DNA from: JAJECS01 sp965219705
GTDB taxonomy: Bacteria; Chloroflexota; UBA11872
Reading direction: 5' to 3'
Assembly: GCA_965219705.1 (NCBI GenBank)
Contig: OZ244789.1
Span: 930,001-994,000, forward strand
DNA: 64,000 nucleotides
Part shown: positions 11,168-19,551 of the stretch, piece after piece
Layout of the letters: each line of letters starts with the position of its first letter
How positions within the stretch are numbered: the stretch's first letter is position 1
Translations under genes and position numbers: made by a program
The notes under the pieces: generated by a model
Told to the model about the DNA's origin: nothing
The model's database searches: none
What the model saw: only the letters and a program-made list of their open reading frames with translations

Positions 11168-12031
11168 CTAGGAGTCCGAATTCGAGGGGCGCGGCATTTG
11201 GTGAAGGCCGCGCCAGCGCAGTTTCTCGGCCAGGGTGGCGTAGAAATAGGCGCGGGACTGCATCCGCGCGAACTGGGCGACGTGCTCGGAGGCCCGGCAC
11301 ACCACACGGTCGCCGGAGTCCAGCAGATAGTCGGTCTGGCCGTCGATCGACAGCGTGGCCTCGTGCGTGGTGCGCGCGCAGATGTCGATGGTGACGTCCG
11401 GGCCCACGACGATCGAGTTGGCGGGCGTGAGGAACGGCGCGATCGGGGTGACGACCAGCTCGCGGACCTCGGGATGCAGGACCGGCCCTCCGGCGGCCTG
11501 CGTGTAGCCGGTGGTGCCCGTGGGCGCCGCCACGATCACGCCGTCGGCGGTGTAGGTGGCGAGCTCGGCGTCGTCGATGCGGACCTCGACCTCGACGACG
11601 CGCGCGATGCGTCCGCGGCCAACGACCACGTCGCCGGCGGCGATGCCGTGGCCACGAGTGCTGCCGTTGCTGACGCGGGTCCAGTCGATGAGCAGACGGG
11701 GCTCGACCCAAAACCGCCCCGCCACGAGGTCCGGCAAGCAGGCATCGAGCTCGGCGCCGCTGAACTCGGTGAGAAATCCGATGCGCCCATAGTTGACGCC
11801 GGCGCAGGCCACGCCAAAGGGGGCGGCGGTGCGGGCGGCGCGCAGCACGGTGCCGTCGCCGCCGAATGTCAGGATGAGTTGGGAGCCCTCAATCCGATGC
11901 GGTTGCTCGACGATGTCGAAGGACGACGCCGACCAGGCATCGACGCCAAGGTCGCCAAGCCGCCGGCGCACGCGCTCGGCATGGCGGACAGACGCCGCGA
12001 TGTGGGGCTGGTACAGCAGTCCTAGGCGCAT
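11168..12031 (-). CDS. nadK: NAD kinase
   Basis: The 287-residue protein phosphorylates NAD to NADP using ATP or polyphosphate. The diagnostic GGDGT motif is at residues 57-61 (TFGGDGTVLRAAR), followed by GVNYGRIGFLTEF and the later TPTGTTGYTQAAGGPVLHP-type nucleotide-binding block. The length is typical. The gene lies 31 bp after tlyA and 5 bp before recN, the usual tlyA-nadK-recN cluster, so the three are probably co-transcribed. Confidence 0.96.
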   Translation of the reverse strand: MRLGLLYQPHIAASVRHAERVRRRLGDLGVDAWSASSFDIVEQPHRIEGSQLILTFGGDGTVLRAARTAAPFGVACAGVNYGRIGFLTEFSGAELDACLPDLVAGRFWVEPRLLIDWTRVSNGSTRGHGIAAGDVVVGRGRIARVVEVEVRIDDAELATYTADGVIVAAPTGTTGYTQAAGGPVLHPEVRELVVTPIAPFLTPANSIVVGPDVTIDICARTTHEATLSIDGQTDYLLDSGDRVVCRASEHVAQFARMQSRAYFYATLAEKLRWRGLHQMPRPSNSDS

Positions 12032-12061
12032 GGCAGGGCCCGGCGTCGGCTTTGCTGCATT

Positions 12062-12802
12062 CTAGTGGGGCGAGGGCCAGGGCGGCGCCAGCAGCACGAA
12101 TGTCTCGCGGTTGCCGCCCACGCCCGGGACCGGACTGGGGAATGTCGCAACTTCGACGTAGCCGACGCGGACCAAGCACGAGCGAAATTCCTCGAGGACC
12201 GCCTCGCGCTGCGCGGGACTCTTGACCACGCCGTCCGCGGGCACGCACCTGCCAGGCAGCTCGAACTGCGGCTTGAGGAGCAGGACCATCCAACGCGCCG
12301 CCGGCGCCGCACGGACCAGGGAGCCGAGCACGTCGCGCAGCCGGATGAACGCGAGATCGGCGACAACCGCGTCCACCGGCGGCTGGATCGTGTCGAGCTG
12401 CCGAATGTCGGCGCCTTCACGCACGTCAACCCGCGGGTCCTCGCGCAGGGCCGGGGCGAGCTGCCCGTGGCCAACGTCGACGGCGACCACCCGGGCGGCG
12501 CCGCGCCGCAGGAGCACGTCGGTGAAACCGCCCGTTCCGGCGCCGACGTCGACCACGCAGAGACCGCGTGGGTCCAGATCGAAGTGATCGAGGGCGGACG
12601 CCAGCTTGCGCCCGCCGCGCCCCACGTAGAGCGACGCCGTAGGGTCCACCTCGATTGCGGCGTCGGCTGGAACGGCCCGCCCCGGCCGCCGGGCGAGATC
12701 GCCGTCGAGCCGCACGAAGCCGTCACGAACGTACTGCCGCGCCTGGGCTCGGGTGGGGGCGAGCCCGCGGCGGACGAGCTCGACGTCCAGCCGCCGCTTC
12801 AC
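12062..12802 (-). CDS. tlyA: TlyA-type S4/FtsJ rRNA 2'-O-methyltransferase
   Basis: This 246-residue protein has an N-terminal S4 RNA-binding domain (about 1-60, RLDVELVRRGLAPTRAQARQ) and a C-terminal FtsJ/RrmJ-type methyltransferase. The SAM site reads VVDVGAGTGGFTDVLL (about 83-98). TlyA proteins 2'-O-methylate 16S and 23S rRNA and confer capreomycin sensitivity in mycobacteria; the haemolysin label is historical. It starts the tlyA-nadK-recN cluster and follows hisB by 10 bp, so read-through from the his genes is possible. Confidence 0.93.
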   Translation of the reverse strand: MKRRLDVELVRRGLAPTRAQARQYVRDGFVRLDGDLARRPGRAVPADAAIEVDPTASLYVGRGGRKLASALDHFDLDPRGLCVVDVGAGTGGFTDVLLRRGAARVVAVDVGHGQLAPALREDPRVDVREGADIRQLDTIQPPVDAVVADLAFIRLRDVLGSLVRAAPAARWMVLLLKPQFELPGRCVPADGVVKSPAQREAVLEEFRSCLVRVGYVEVATFPSPVPGVGGNRETFVLLAPPWPSPH

Positions 12803-12811
12803 CTGCCGCGG

Positions 12812-13411
12812 CTAAGTCGCGAGGGTGCCCTTGGTGCTGGGCACCTGGCCCTCGCGACGCGGGTCGAGGGCGGTGGCGGCGTCAAGGGCGCGCGCCAGCG
12901 CCTTGAAGATGGCTTCGGCTTTGTGATGGTCGTCACAGCCCGCCAGCAGCCGCACGTGCACCGCCGCGCCGGCGTGACGGGCGAATGACCCAATGACGTG
13001 CTCGATGAGCGAGGTTTCGAGGTCGCCGATGGCGTCCTGCTTGAACTCGGCGTCGAACGCCAGATGGTCGCGCCCGGCGAGGTCCACGGCGACGCTCGCC
13101 AGCGCCTCGTCCATCGGGACGGTGGCATCGGCCATGCGGGCGATGCCGACGCGATCGCCGAGCGCCTCGTGGAACGCCTTGCCCAGGGTGATGCCGACAT
13201 CCTCGGCCGTGTGGTGCCCGTCAATGTTGAGATCGCCGGTCGCGGTGACCTCAATGTCGAACATGCCGTGCCTGGCGACCTGGGCCAGCATGTGGTCCAA
13301 GAAGCCGATGCCGGTGGAACCGTCAAACTGGCCGTATCCGTCAAGGTCCACCCTCACGGTCACGTCGGTCTCGCCCGTCGTTCGCTGGACGGAGGCGGTG
13401 CGCTCAGCCAA
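12812..13411 (-). CDS. hisB: Imidazoleglycerol-phosphate dehydratase
   Basis: HisB removes water from imidazole glycerol phosphate in histidine synthesis. The 199-residue monofunctional form (no phosphatase domain) has all manganese-binding motifs: GFLDHML (about 36-42), DGHHTAEDVG (64-73) and CDDHHKAEA near residue 170. The end PSTKGTL is the usual family C-terminus. It follows hisD by 43 bp; other his genes are not in the window. A TACAAT sequence in the hisD-hisB gap (13447-13452, minus strand) could be an internal promoter. Confidence 0.97.
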   Translation of the reverse strand: MAERTASVQRTTGETDVTVRVDLDGYGQFDGSTGIGFLDHMLAQVARHGMFDIEVTATGDLNIDGHHTAEDVGITLGKAFHEALGDRVGIARMADATVPMDEALASVAVDLAGRDHLAFDAEFKQDAIGDLETSLIEHVIGSFARHAGAAVHVRLLAGCDDHHKAEAIFKALARALDAATALDPRREGQVPSTKGTLAT

Positions 13412-13453
13412 TGGCAGCGGTCCTTCTCTGGGCTGGATCTGATGCCATTGTAG

Positions 13454-14782
13454 TCACCGGCCGGAGGCGTCCTGACGGCGTTCGGCAGCCCGGGCGTGGC
13501 CCTCCAGCCCTTCGGCACGCGCCATGCGGGCGGCCACTGGCGCCAAGCGCTGGGAGTCGGCCGCCCCAAGCTGCACCACGCTCATGGATTTCAGAAACGC
13601 GTAGACCCCGCATGGCGACGCAAACCGGGCCGTGCCGCCGGTGGGCATGACGTGACTGGGACCGGCGACGTAGTCCCCGTGCACTTCGGGCGAGCCCGCG
13701 CCGACGAACACGCCGCCGGCGTTCCGCACGCCATCGAGCAACCGCTCGGGGTCGGCCACGAGCAAACACAAGTGCTCCGGCGCGTATTCGTTGGCTAGCG
13801 CGACGGCCTCGTCCATATCCGCCACAACGCCCACGCCGCCGCGAGCGGCAAAGCTGTCGGCCGCGATGGCCTGGCGGGGGAGCAATGCCAACTGGCGCTC
13901 GATCTCGTGGGCGATCTCGGCGGCCAGCGCGGGACTGTCCGTGAGCGCGATCGGGCTGGCCGGACCGCCGTGCTCCGCCTGGGCAATGAGATCCGCCGCC
14001 ACATCCGCCGGATCGGCGGTCTCGTCGGCGATCACCAGGGTCTCGGTGGGCCCCGGCAGCACGCTTACTCCGGTGAACCCGAACACCTCGCGCGTCGCCA
14101 GCACGACCCAGGCATTGCCGGGCGCGACGACCGCGTCGCAGCGGGGCACGGACGCCGTTCCCACCGCCATTGCGGCAATCGCCTGCGCGCCGGAGACCGC
14201 GAACACGCGATCGACCTCGGCCACGTGCGCGGCGAGCGCGATGACCGGATCGATGCCGCCTGCGGCGGCGGCCGTGCAGACCACGATCTCGCGCACGCCG
14301 GCCACACGCGCGGGGACGGCCGTCATGAGCACCGACGAGGCGAGCGGACCGGACGCACCGGGGATGTGAATCCCAGCCCGGTCCACGGGCATCCAGCGCT
14401 GCCCCACGCCGCTGGCTTCATCGAAAAAGTCTCGCGGCATCTGGCGCTGGTGGAAGTCACGGATGCGCGCGGCAGCAATGCGAAGGTCGGACGCCAGATC
14501 GCCCGGCGCCTTGCGGCGTGCGGCTTCGAGCTCCGCCGAGCCGACCTCGAACCGCTGCGGGATGTGGTCCCCCACCTTGGCGCCGATTTCGCGCAGCGCG
14601 TCGTCGCCGTCGGTGCGAACGCGCTCGACCACCCTGGCGACGAACTCCCGCGGGCTCATCGATTCACCGAAGACCGAGGACGCGCGGCGCCGCGCGTTTT
14701 CGTCGACGACCGCCAACTCGCCATGCCTGGCGATCAGCTCCCGCCGCACGGCAGCGGCGCCACAAACGATGCGAATTGTCAT
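13454..14782 (-). CDS. hisD: Histidinol dehydrogenase
   Basis: HisD performs the last two oxidation steps from histidinol to histidine with NAD. The 442-residue protein carries family blocks including GPTETLVIADE, AQAEHGGPASP (a zinc-site region) and GDYVAGPSHVMPTGGTARF near the C-terminus. Length and motifs are normal. It lies 31 bp downstream of dtd and upstream of hisB in the fmdB-dtd-hisD-hisB string. Confidence 0.97.
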   Translation of the reverse strand: MTIRIVCGAAAVRRELIARHGELAVVDENARRRASSVFGESMSPREFVARVVERVRTDGDDALREIGAKVGDHIPQRFEVGSAELEAARRKAPGDLASDLRIAAARIRDFHQRQMPRDFFDEASGVGQRWMPVDRAGIHIPGASGPLASSVLMTAVPARVAGVREIVVCTAAAAGGIDPVIALAAHVAEVDRVFAVSGAQAIAAMAVGTASVPRCDAVVAPGNAWVVLATREVFGFTGVSVLPGPTETLVIADETADPADVAADLIAQAEHGGPASPIALTDSPALAAEIAHEIERQLALLPRQAIAADSFAARGGVGVVADMDEAVALANEYAPEHLCLLVADPERLLDGVRNAGGVFVGAGSPEVHGDYVAGPSHVMPTGGTARFASPCGVYAFLKSMSVVQLGAADSQRLAPVAARMARAEGLEGHARAAERRQDASGR

Positions 14783-14812
14783 CGCTGGGTCGCGCCGGGA
14801 CTGGCCGGCGGA

Positions 14813-15280
14813 TTAGGCGCCGCGGCGGGAGATGTGTCGGTCATGGCTATCCAGAATGATGGTGACGGGACCGTGGTTCAACAGCTCGACCTCCATGCCG
14901 GCCCCAAACTCGCCGCAGCCCACGGACAGGCCCAGCGCCCGCAGGCGGTCGGCCAGGCCCGCGACCAAGGGCTCAGCAATCTCGGGTGCGGCCGCGCCGG
15001 TGAAGCTCGGGCGGCGGCCCTTGCGCGTGTCGGCGAGCAGGGTGAACTGCGACACCACCAGCACAGCGCCGGCCGTGTCCAGCACTGACCGATTCATACG
15101 CCCGTCGGCGTCCGCCATGATGCGCAGATTGGCAATCTTCCCGGCAAGATAGCGGACGTCGTCTGGGCCATCGCCTTCCGCCGCGCCAACCAGCGCGAGG
15201 AGCCCGGGGCCGATGGCCGCCACCTCGCGGCCCCCGACGGAAACGCAAGCTCGCGAGACCCGTTGGATGACGACGCGCAT
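14813..15280 (-). CDS. dtd: D-aminoacyl-tRNA deacylase
   Basis: Dtd hydrolyses D-aminoacyl-tRNAs (and Gly-tRNA-Ala) and so proofreads chirality in translation. The 155-residue length is typical. Both signature motifs are present: SQFTL (77-81) and the Gly-cisPro motif NHGPVT (135-140). The gene is 13 bp downstream of fmdB and upstream of hisD, probably in the same transcript. Confidence 0.97.
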   Translation of the reverse strand: MRVVIQRVSRACVSVGGREVAAIGPGLLALVGAAEGDGPDDVRYLAGKIANLRIMADADGRMNRSVLDTAGAVLVVSQFTLLADTRKGRRPSFTGAAAPEIAEPLVAGLADRLRALGLSVGCGEFGAGMEVELLNHGPVTIILDSHDRHISRRGA

Positions 15281-15292
15281 GGAAACCGAGCC

Positions 15293-15652
15293 TCAATCGG
15301 CCGCGGCGCCTTTTGCCGCCTCGGCCTTCGTCTCCGACTTGGCGGCCGTCGTCTCCTTGGCGGGCGTTTCCTTTGTGGATCCATCCTTGGCGGGCTTGTC
15401 CGCCGCGTCCTTGCCGGAGTCGCCGGACTCGGCGGGAGCCTTGCCGTCCTCCTTGAACTTGTTTCTTTCCGCGCTGGAGCGGCTGTCGGTGGCGTACCAA
15501 CCCTCGCCCTTGAAGATGATGCCGGCCGCGTGAAAGACCTTGCGCAGGCGGCCGCGACACTCCGGACACTGGGTCAGCGGCTTGTCGCTGAAGCGTTGCA
15601 TCACCTCAAGGCGATGGGCGCACTCGGTGCATTCGTACTCGTAGGTCGGCAC
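15293..15652 (-). CDS. FmdB-type zinc-ribbon regulatory protein
   Basis: The protein (119 residues) starts PTYEYECTEC after a GTG at 15650-15652. This start is chosen because FmdB proteins begin M-P-T-Y-E-Y and because an AAAGGAG ribosome-binding site lies about nine bases upstream. Two CxxC pairs (CTEC and CPEC) in the first 40 residues form a zinc ribbon with the usual FmdB spacing. The rest is a Lys/Ala/Glu/Thr-rich low-complexity tail. FmdB proteins are small putative regulators of unclear function. It is the first gene after the 15720-15725 promoter. A second FmdB protein is encoded at 48952-49176. Confidence 0.87.
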   Translation of the reverse strand: MPTYEYECTECAHRLEVMQRFSDKPLTQCPECRGRLRKVFHAAGIIFKGEGWYATDSRSSAERNKFKEDGKAPAESGDSGKDAADKPAKDGSTKETPAKETTAAKSETKAEAAKGAAAD

Positions 15653-15681
15653 GCAGCGGGACTCCTTTAGCAATAGCCTGG

Positions 15682-15725
15682 GCCGCCACCCGTTGCCGGG
15701 CCGTGGCGGCGCAACCGGAATTATA
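15682..15725 (-). promoter_or_regulatory. Promoter and 5'-leader hairpin for fmdB-dtd-hisDB
   Basis: On the minus strand a perfect TATAAT (15720-15725) stands about 70 bp before the fmdB GTG. Only a weak -35 (CTGAGC, 17-bp spacing) is seen. A start near 15713 would place an 8-bp inverted repeat (GCCGCCAC/GTGGCGGC, 15682-15710) at the extreme 5' end of the mRNA, before the AAAGGAG site. The hairpin could stabilise the message; no ligand or leader peptide was recognised. Confidence 0.55.
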
Positions 15726-15948
15726 CGGGTGAGTAGATTCGCGCTCAGGATCGAAGGCCCGGCACATCACAGACCTGGGGCGCGCCGCCTCTGGCACACG
15801 GGACGGTTCGTGCCCGCGGCCACCGGCGTCACGTGCGGACCAGTGTGGCGCCCGGATTCACGCCTCGATGGGCGCGTTTCACACCGATCGCGGACCGGAG
15901 CGGGTGCTACGATTGGCGGTCAAGGCAAAGCGGCAGCGGGACGGTGTC

Positions 15949-16284
15949 ATGCAGTGCCCGGAGTGCAGCCATCAGAACACTGAGGGCGCCTGGCTGTGCA
16001 TCAACTGCGGCGAGAAGCTGCCTCGGCCGGAGACGAGCGAAACCGAGGTGAGTTCGGAGACTGCCGCCCCGGACGAATCCGGCCGGTTCGCGCCCAAGAT
16101 CAGCGAGAATCTGCGCCGGCTGCGTGAACAGACCGAGCGCGAGCGAGGCGCTGCGCCGCGTCGCCCTCGTGATGCCGCTCCCCGTACCCCCAGCTCCACG
16201 GTGCTGGGACTGTCGCTGACGGTGTGGGCCGCCGTGGCGATCCTGATCATCGCCTTCGTCATCGTCGTCTCGAACCTGCAGTAG
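15949..16284 (+). CDS. Small zinc-ribbon membrane protein
   Basis: The likely start is the ATG at 15949, giving MQCPECSHQN and a 111-residue protein. The N-terminus has a zinc ribbon (CPEC...CINC), the middle is a charged, probably disordered linker, and the C-terminus is one membrane span (about 88-108, VWAAVAILIIAFVIVVS). This tail-anchored layout is common among zinc-ribbon proteins of unknown function. It directly precedes and overlaps the methyltransferase gene. A TACGAT sequence near 15909 could be its -10 box. Confidence 0.75.
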   Translation: MQCPECSHQNTEGAWLCINCGEKLPRPETSETEVSSETAAPDESGRFAPKISENLRRLREQTERERGAAPRRPRDAAPRTPSSTVLGLSLTVWAAVAILIIAFVIVVSNLQ

Positions 16285-17423
16285 CGCCCAGCGCTCGTCT
16301 CCTCGAGTCGCTCCGCCGGCGCATCGATGCCGAGGGCCCGATATCGTTCGCGGCCTTTATGGCGTCGGCCCTGTACGACGAGCAGCACGGGTTCTATAGC
16401 CGCGCACCATCGGGGGCGAGCGACTACTTCACCAGCGTCACGGTTCACCCCCAGCTCTTCGGCAGGCTGCTGGCGCGTCACTTGGACGACGTTTGGACGG
16501 CGCTTGGACAGCCGCGACCGTTCCGGGTCGTGGAACTCGGCTGCGGAGATGGCACGCTCGCCCGCCAAACCGCAGCGGCCGCCAACGAACACGAATGGCG
16601 CGACGACCTCAGCTACGTCGGGGTCGAGCGATCGGCGGCTGTGCGGGCGCAGGCCCGCACACGGGCGCCAACAGCCACGTTCGTCGCGTCGCTGGACGCC
16701 GTTGATGCCGGCCCGTCGACCGCGATTCTCAGCAACGAGCTGTTCGACGCTCTGCCGGTTCGGCTCCTGCGGCGCGAGGGTCCTGCCTGGGTCGAGCTGC
16801 GAGTGGTCTGGAGTGACGACTCCCTGGCCTTGGAGCCGTTTCCGGCGGATGCGGCAGCCACGGCCTATGCGCGGCGCTACGGCCAGAATGTTCCGGACGG
16901 CGGAACCATCGAGGTTCGCGAGGGCGTGGCCGGCATCTACGCGGGCATTCAGCGAGTCGCTCGTCAATGGGTCATGACCAGCATCGATTACGGCGGCCTC
17001 GCGTCCGAGGTGCACAGCCCGCGCTTCAGCCAGGGAACGCTGTTGGCCTACCGCCGCCACCGCGCCTCGGAGGACGTGCTGGCCGATCCCGGATCCTCGG
17101 ACCTGACGGCGCACGTAAACTTCTCAGAACTCATTGACGCGGGAACGCGCGCCGGGGCAACCGGAGCGCGTCGGGGCACGCAAGGGGACTTCCTCACGGC
17201 ACTGGGTATAGGCGAGCACTTGCCGACGGTGCAGCGCCGTCCGAACCTGTCGGTTGCGGACTACGCGCGCGAGCGGAACGCCGTCTTTCAGCTCGTTTCC
17301 CCCACAGACCTTGGGAGGTTCCGCGTGCTCGTGCAGGCCCGCGGCGCCGTGCTCGACGATATTCGCGGACTGCCGACGGCTGAAGCGCCGTCGCAGGCCG
17401 CCGCTGGGAGGGACCACGGATGA
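16224..17423 (+). CDS. MidA/NDUFAF7-like SAM-dependent methyltransferase
   Basis: The protein belongs to the DUF185 family, whose mitochondrial member NDUFAF7/MidA methylates a complex I subunit. The family blocks are visible: GPISFAAFMASALYDEQHGFY, DYFTSVTVHPQLFGRLLA, the SAM site VVELGCGDGTLARQ and ILSNELFDALPVRL. The conserved part starts near 16290. The only usual start codon upstream is the GTG at 16224, which overlaps the zinc-ribbon gene by 61 bp, so the true start is uncertain. It ends in an ATGA overlap with the aspartase-like gene. The bacterial substrate is unknown; a link to respiratory complex I is only an inference. Confidence 0.85.
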   Translation: MGRRGDPDHRLRHRRLEPAVAPSARLLESLRRRIDAEGPISFAAFMASALYDEQHGFYSRAPSGASDYFTSVTVHPQLFGRLLARHLDDVWTALGQPRPFRVVELGCGDGTLARQTAAAANEHEWRDDLSYVGVERSAAVRAQARTRAPTATFVASLDAVDAGPSTAILSNELFDALPVRLLRREGPAWVELRVVWSDDSLALEPFPADAAATAYARRYGQNVPDGGTIEVREGVAGIYAGIQRVARQWVMTSIDYGGLASEVHSPRFSQGTLLAYRRHRASEDVLADPGSSDLTAHVNFSELIDAGTRAGATGARRGTQGDFLTALGIGEHLPTVQRRPNLSVADYARERNAVFQLVSPTDLGRFRVLVQARGAVLDDIRGLPTAEAPSQAAAGRDHG

Positions 17424-18835
17424 CGACGCGGATCGAAACTGACCCACTGGGCGATCTGGAAGTTCCAGCCAGCGCGCTCTACGGCGTGCAGACGCAGCGC
17501 GCGGTTGAAAACTTCGCCATCAGCGGCATCGGGCCGCATCCGGCCTTCGTTTGGGCGACGGTGGCGGTGAAGAAGGCCGCGGCCATCGCGCATCGGCGCA
17601 CGGGCCGGCTCGACGCCACGCTGGCGGACGCGATCGTGCAGGCGGCGGATGAAGTGCTGACGGACGGGCTTCACCAGGATCAGTTCGTCGTGGACGTCTT
17701 TCAGGCCGGGGCGGGGACCTCGCACAACATGAACGCGAATGAGCTGCTCGCCAACCGCGCCAACGAGCTGCTGGGCGGCGAGCGCGGCGCCTACGCGCCG
17801 GTGCATCCCAACGACCACGTGAACATGGCCCAGTCGACCAACGACATCATCCCCACAGCCATTGCCCTGGCGGCGCTGCAGCTGCTGCAAGACCTGTACG
17901 TGTCACTCGACGGCCTGGCCGAGGCGTTCGACGAAAAGGCTCAGGAGTGGGATGGGATCGTGAAGTCGGGCCGCACGCATTTGCAGGACGCGACGCCGGT
18001 GCGGTTGGGCCAGGAATTCAGCGCCTATGCGGCCGCCATCCGGCGCGACGCGGCGTTTATCCGCGACGCCGAAGCCCACGTGCAGGAGCTCAGTCTCGGC
18101 GGCACCGCCGTGGGCAGCGGGCTGAATGCGGAGCCCGAATATCAAGCCGAGGTCATCGACATCATCGGCGATATCACCGGGCTCAGCGTGCGCCGCGCGG
18201 AGAATCTCTTCTATTCGATGCAGAGCATGAGCCGCTTCGCCATGCTTTCGGGAGCGCTGCGTGCGCTGGCCATTGACCTGAGCCGCGTCGCCAACGATTT
18301 TCGGCTGCTGGCATCGGGTCCCCGGACGGGCATCTCCGAATTGCGGCTCCCAGCGCTGCAGCCAGGCTCGTCGATCATGCCGGGCAAGGTGAACCCGGTC
18401 ATGGCCGAGTGTCTCAACATGGCCTGCTTCCACGTGTTCGGGAACGACACGGCCGTCCAATGGGCCGCCGAGGCCGGGCAGCTCGAGCTGAACGTGATGA
18501 TGCCGTGCATCGCCTACAACCTGTGCCAGGCCATTGAGGTCTTGACCAATGTGACGCGCGCGTTCGATACCCATGCCGTGCGCGGGCTGGAGGTCGACGA
18601 GCGCATGCTGCGGTTCTGGCTGGAGCGAAACACGATGCTGGCGACCGCCCTGGCGCCGCGGATCGGCTATGCGGCGGCTGCCGAAATCGCCAAGGAGGCC
18701 GTGGCCACCGGCGAGGGCGTGCCCGAGGTTGCGGCTCGGCTGACCGACATCCCTCCCGACGAGCTGGCGGATGCCCTGGATCCCACGCCCATGACGGAGG
18801 GCGGCGTGCGGGCGGGCGGCGGCGGAGGCGGCTAG
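17420..18835 (+). CDS. aspA: Aspartate ammonia-lyase / class II fumarase family enzyme
   Basis: The 471-residue protein is in the aspartase/fumarase superfamily. It has YGVQTQRAVENF at the N-terminus, HNMNANE and HPNDHVNMAQSTND in the middle, and the signature loop GSSIMPGKVNPV. The residues after it (MAE) and the N-terminal YGVQTQRAVENF resemble aspartases more than FumC, which usually has NPTQ there. The reaction would be aspartate to fumarate plus ammonia; fumarate hydration is the alternative. The C-terminus ends in a glycine run. It is translationally coupled to the methyltransferase (ATGA). Confidence 0.78.
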   Translation: MTTRIETDPLGDLEVPASALYGVQTQRAVENFAISGIGPHPAFVWATVAVKKAAAIAHRRTGRLDATLADAIVQAADEVLTDGLHQDQFVVDVFQAGAGTSHNMNANELLANRANELLGGERGAYAPVHPNDHVNMAQSTNDIIPTAIALAALQLLQDLYVSLDGLAEAFDEKAQEWDGIVKSGRTHLQDATPVRLGQEFSAYAAAIRRDAAFIRDAEAHVQELSLGGTAVGSGLNAEPEYQAEVIDIIGDITGLSVRRAENLFYSMQSMSRFAMLSGALRALAIDLSRVANDFRLLASGPRTGISELRLPALQPGSSIMPGKVNPVMAECLNMACFHVFGNDTAVQWAAEAGQLELNVMMPCIAYNLCQAIEVLTNVTRAFDTHAVRGLEVDERMLRFWLERNTMLATALAPRIGYAAAAEIAKEAVATGEGVPEVAARLTDIPPDELADALDPTPMTEGGVRAGGGGGG

Positions 18836-18998
18836 CAGACGGCCTTCGGGCCGGGCGGCGATCGGCGCTGCGGAGATGTGCGACGGACGCCCCAAGCCTT
18901 GGGGAGTTGCACGGCCAAGGCGTCGATCCCAGGTGATCCGCGATCGACATTGGAAAAATCATGGCGGCATACGGCCCGTACCGTGCTACTGTTTGCGA

Positions 18999-19028
18999 GT
19001 TGCACAGGTTCCGTGTGGGGCCTGCAAC
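18999..19028 (+). promoter_or_regulatory. Leader hairpin upstream of the RRM gene
   Basis: A stem GTTGC..AGG/CCT..GCAAC lies about 95 bases before the RRM start. A possible extended -10 (TGCTACTGT, 18983-18991) sits just before it, which would give a long 5' leader of about 120 nt. Long structured leaders are typical of cold-inducible RNA-binding proteins, so this is a candidate regulatory leader, from sequence inspection only. Confidence 0.3.
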
Positions 19029-19120
19029 GTTGGGTTCTTGGCTGCGACCGCGGAGTGTGCGGCGGGCAAAGTTGGCGGATCAGGCGAACGTCGCATGAGT
19101 TCCGCGGAAGGTTTGGCTGG

Positions 19121-19498
19121 ATGAATATCTTTGTAGGCAATCTGCCGTTCACGACGACCGATGATGAGCTTCATGAGCTCTTCGCACGACACGGCGAGAT
19201 CAACCGAGCCACGGTGATCAAGGACCGCGTGACCGGCAAGTCGCGCGGTTTTGGGTTCGTCGAGATGATGGACGACGAGACGGCTCGCGCCGCGATCGAG
19301 GCTCTCAATGGGTCCGACCTGCAAGGCCGCGCCCTGACGGTGAACGAGGCTCGCCCGCGCGAATCTCGGGGACCGCGTAGCGGTGGTGGCGGCTACGGCG
19401 GCAGTGGCGGTGGCGGTGGTGGCTACAGCGGCGGCGGCGGTGGCGGCGGCTACGGCGGTGGCGGTGGTGGCTACGGCGGCGGAGGCGGGCGCTACTAG
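19121..19498 (+). CDS. Glycine-rich RRM RNA-binding protein
   Basis: The 125-residue protein is a single RRM domain plus a glycine-rich tail. RNP2 reads IFVGNL (3-8) and RNP1 reads KSRGFGFVE (40-48), with the aromatic residues needed to stack on RNA. From about residue 86 the protein is almost only Gly with Tyr, Ser and Arg (GGGGYGG repeats) and ends in RY. The start at 19121 is chosen because MNIFVGNL is the standard start of this family. Such proteins in cyanobacteria and other bacteria act as cold-induced RNA chaperones. The gene is alone on its strand and has a long upstream region. Confidence 0.92.
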   Translation: MNIFVGNLPFTTTDDELHELFARHGEINRATVIKDRVTGKSRGFGFVEMMDDETARAAIEALNGSDLQGRALTVNEARPRESRGPRSGGGGYGGSGGGGGGYSGGGGGGGYGGGGGGYGGGGGRY

Positions 19499-19513
19499 CG
19501 TCCAGCGTCCGAC

Positions 19514-19551
19514 GCGCGCGGACCCGGCGCGACGCCGCCGGGTGCGCGCCT
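19514..19551. terminator. GC-rich hairpin between convergent genes
   Basis: A long imperfect inverted repeat (arms containing ACCCGGCG and CGCCGGGT, flanked by GCGCG/CGCGC) fills the gap between the RRM gene and the convergent PLP enzyme gene. It has no T-run. It may act as a weak bidirectional terminator. Confidence 0.4.

Noticed and set aside
11163..11711. Upstream extension of recN through nadK
   Set aside because: The added 183 residues are Arg/His-rich nonsense in the frame overlapping nadK; conserved RecN starts at 11162.
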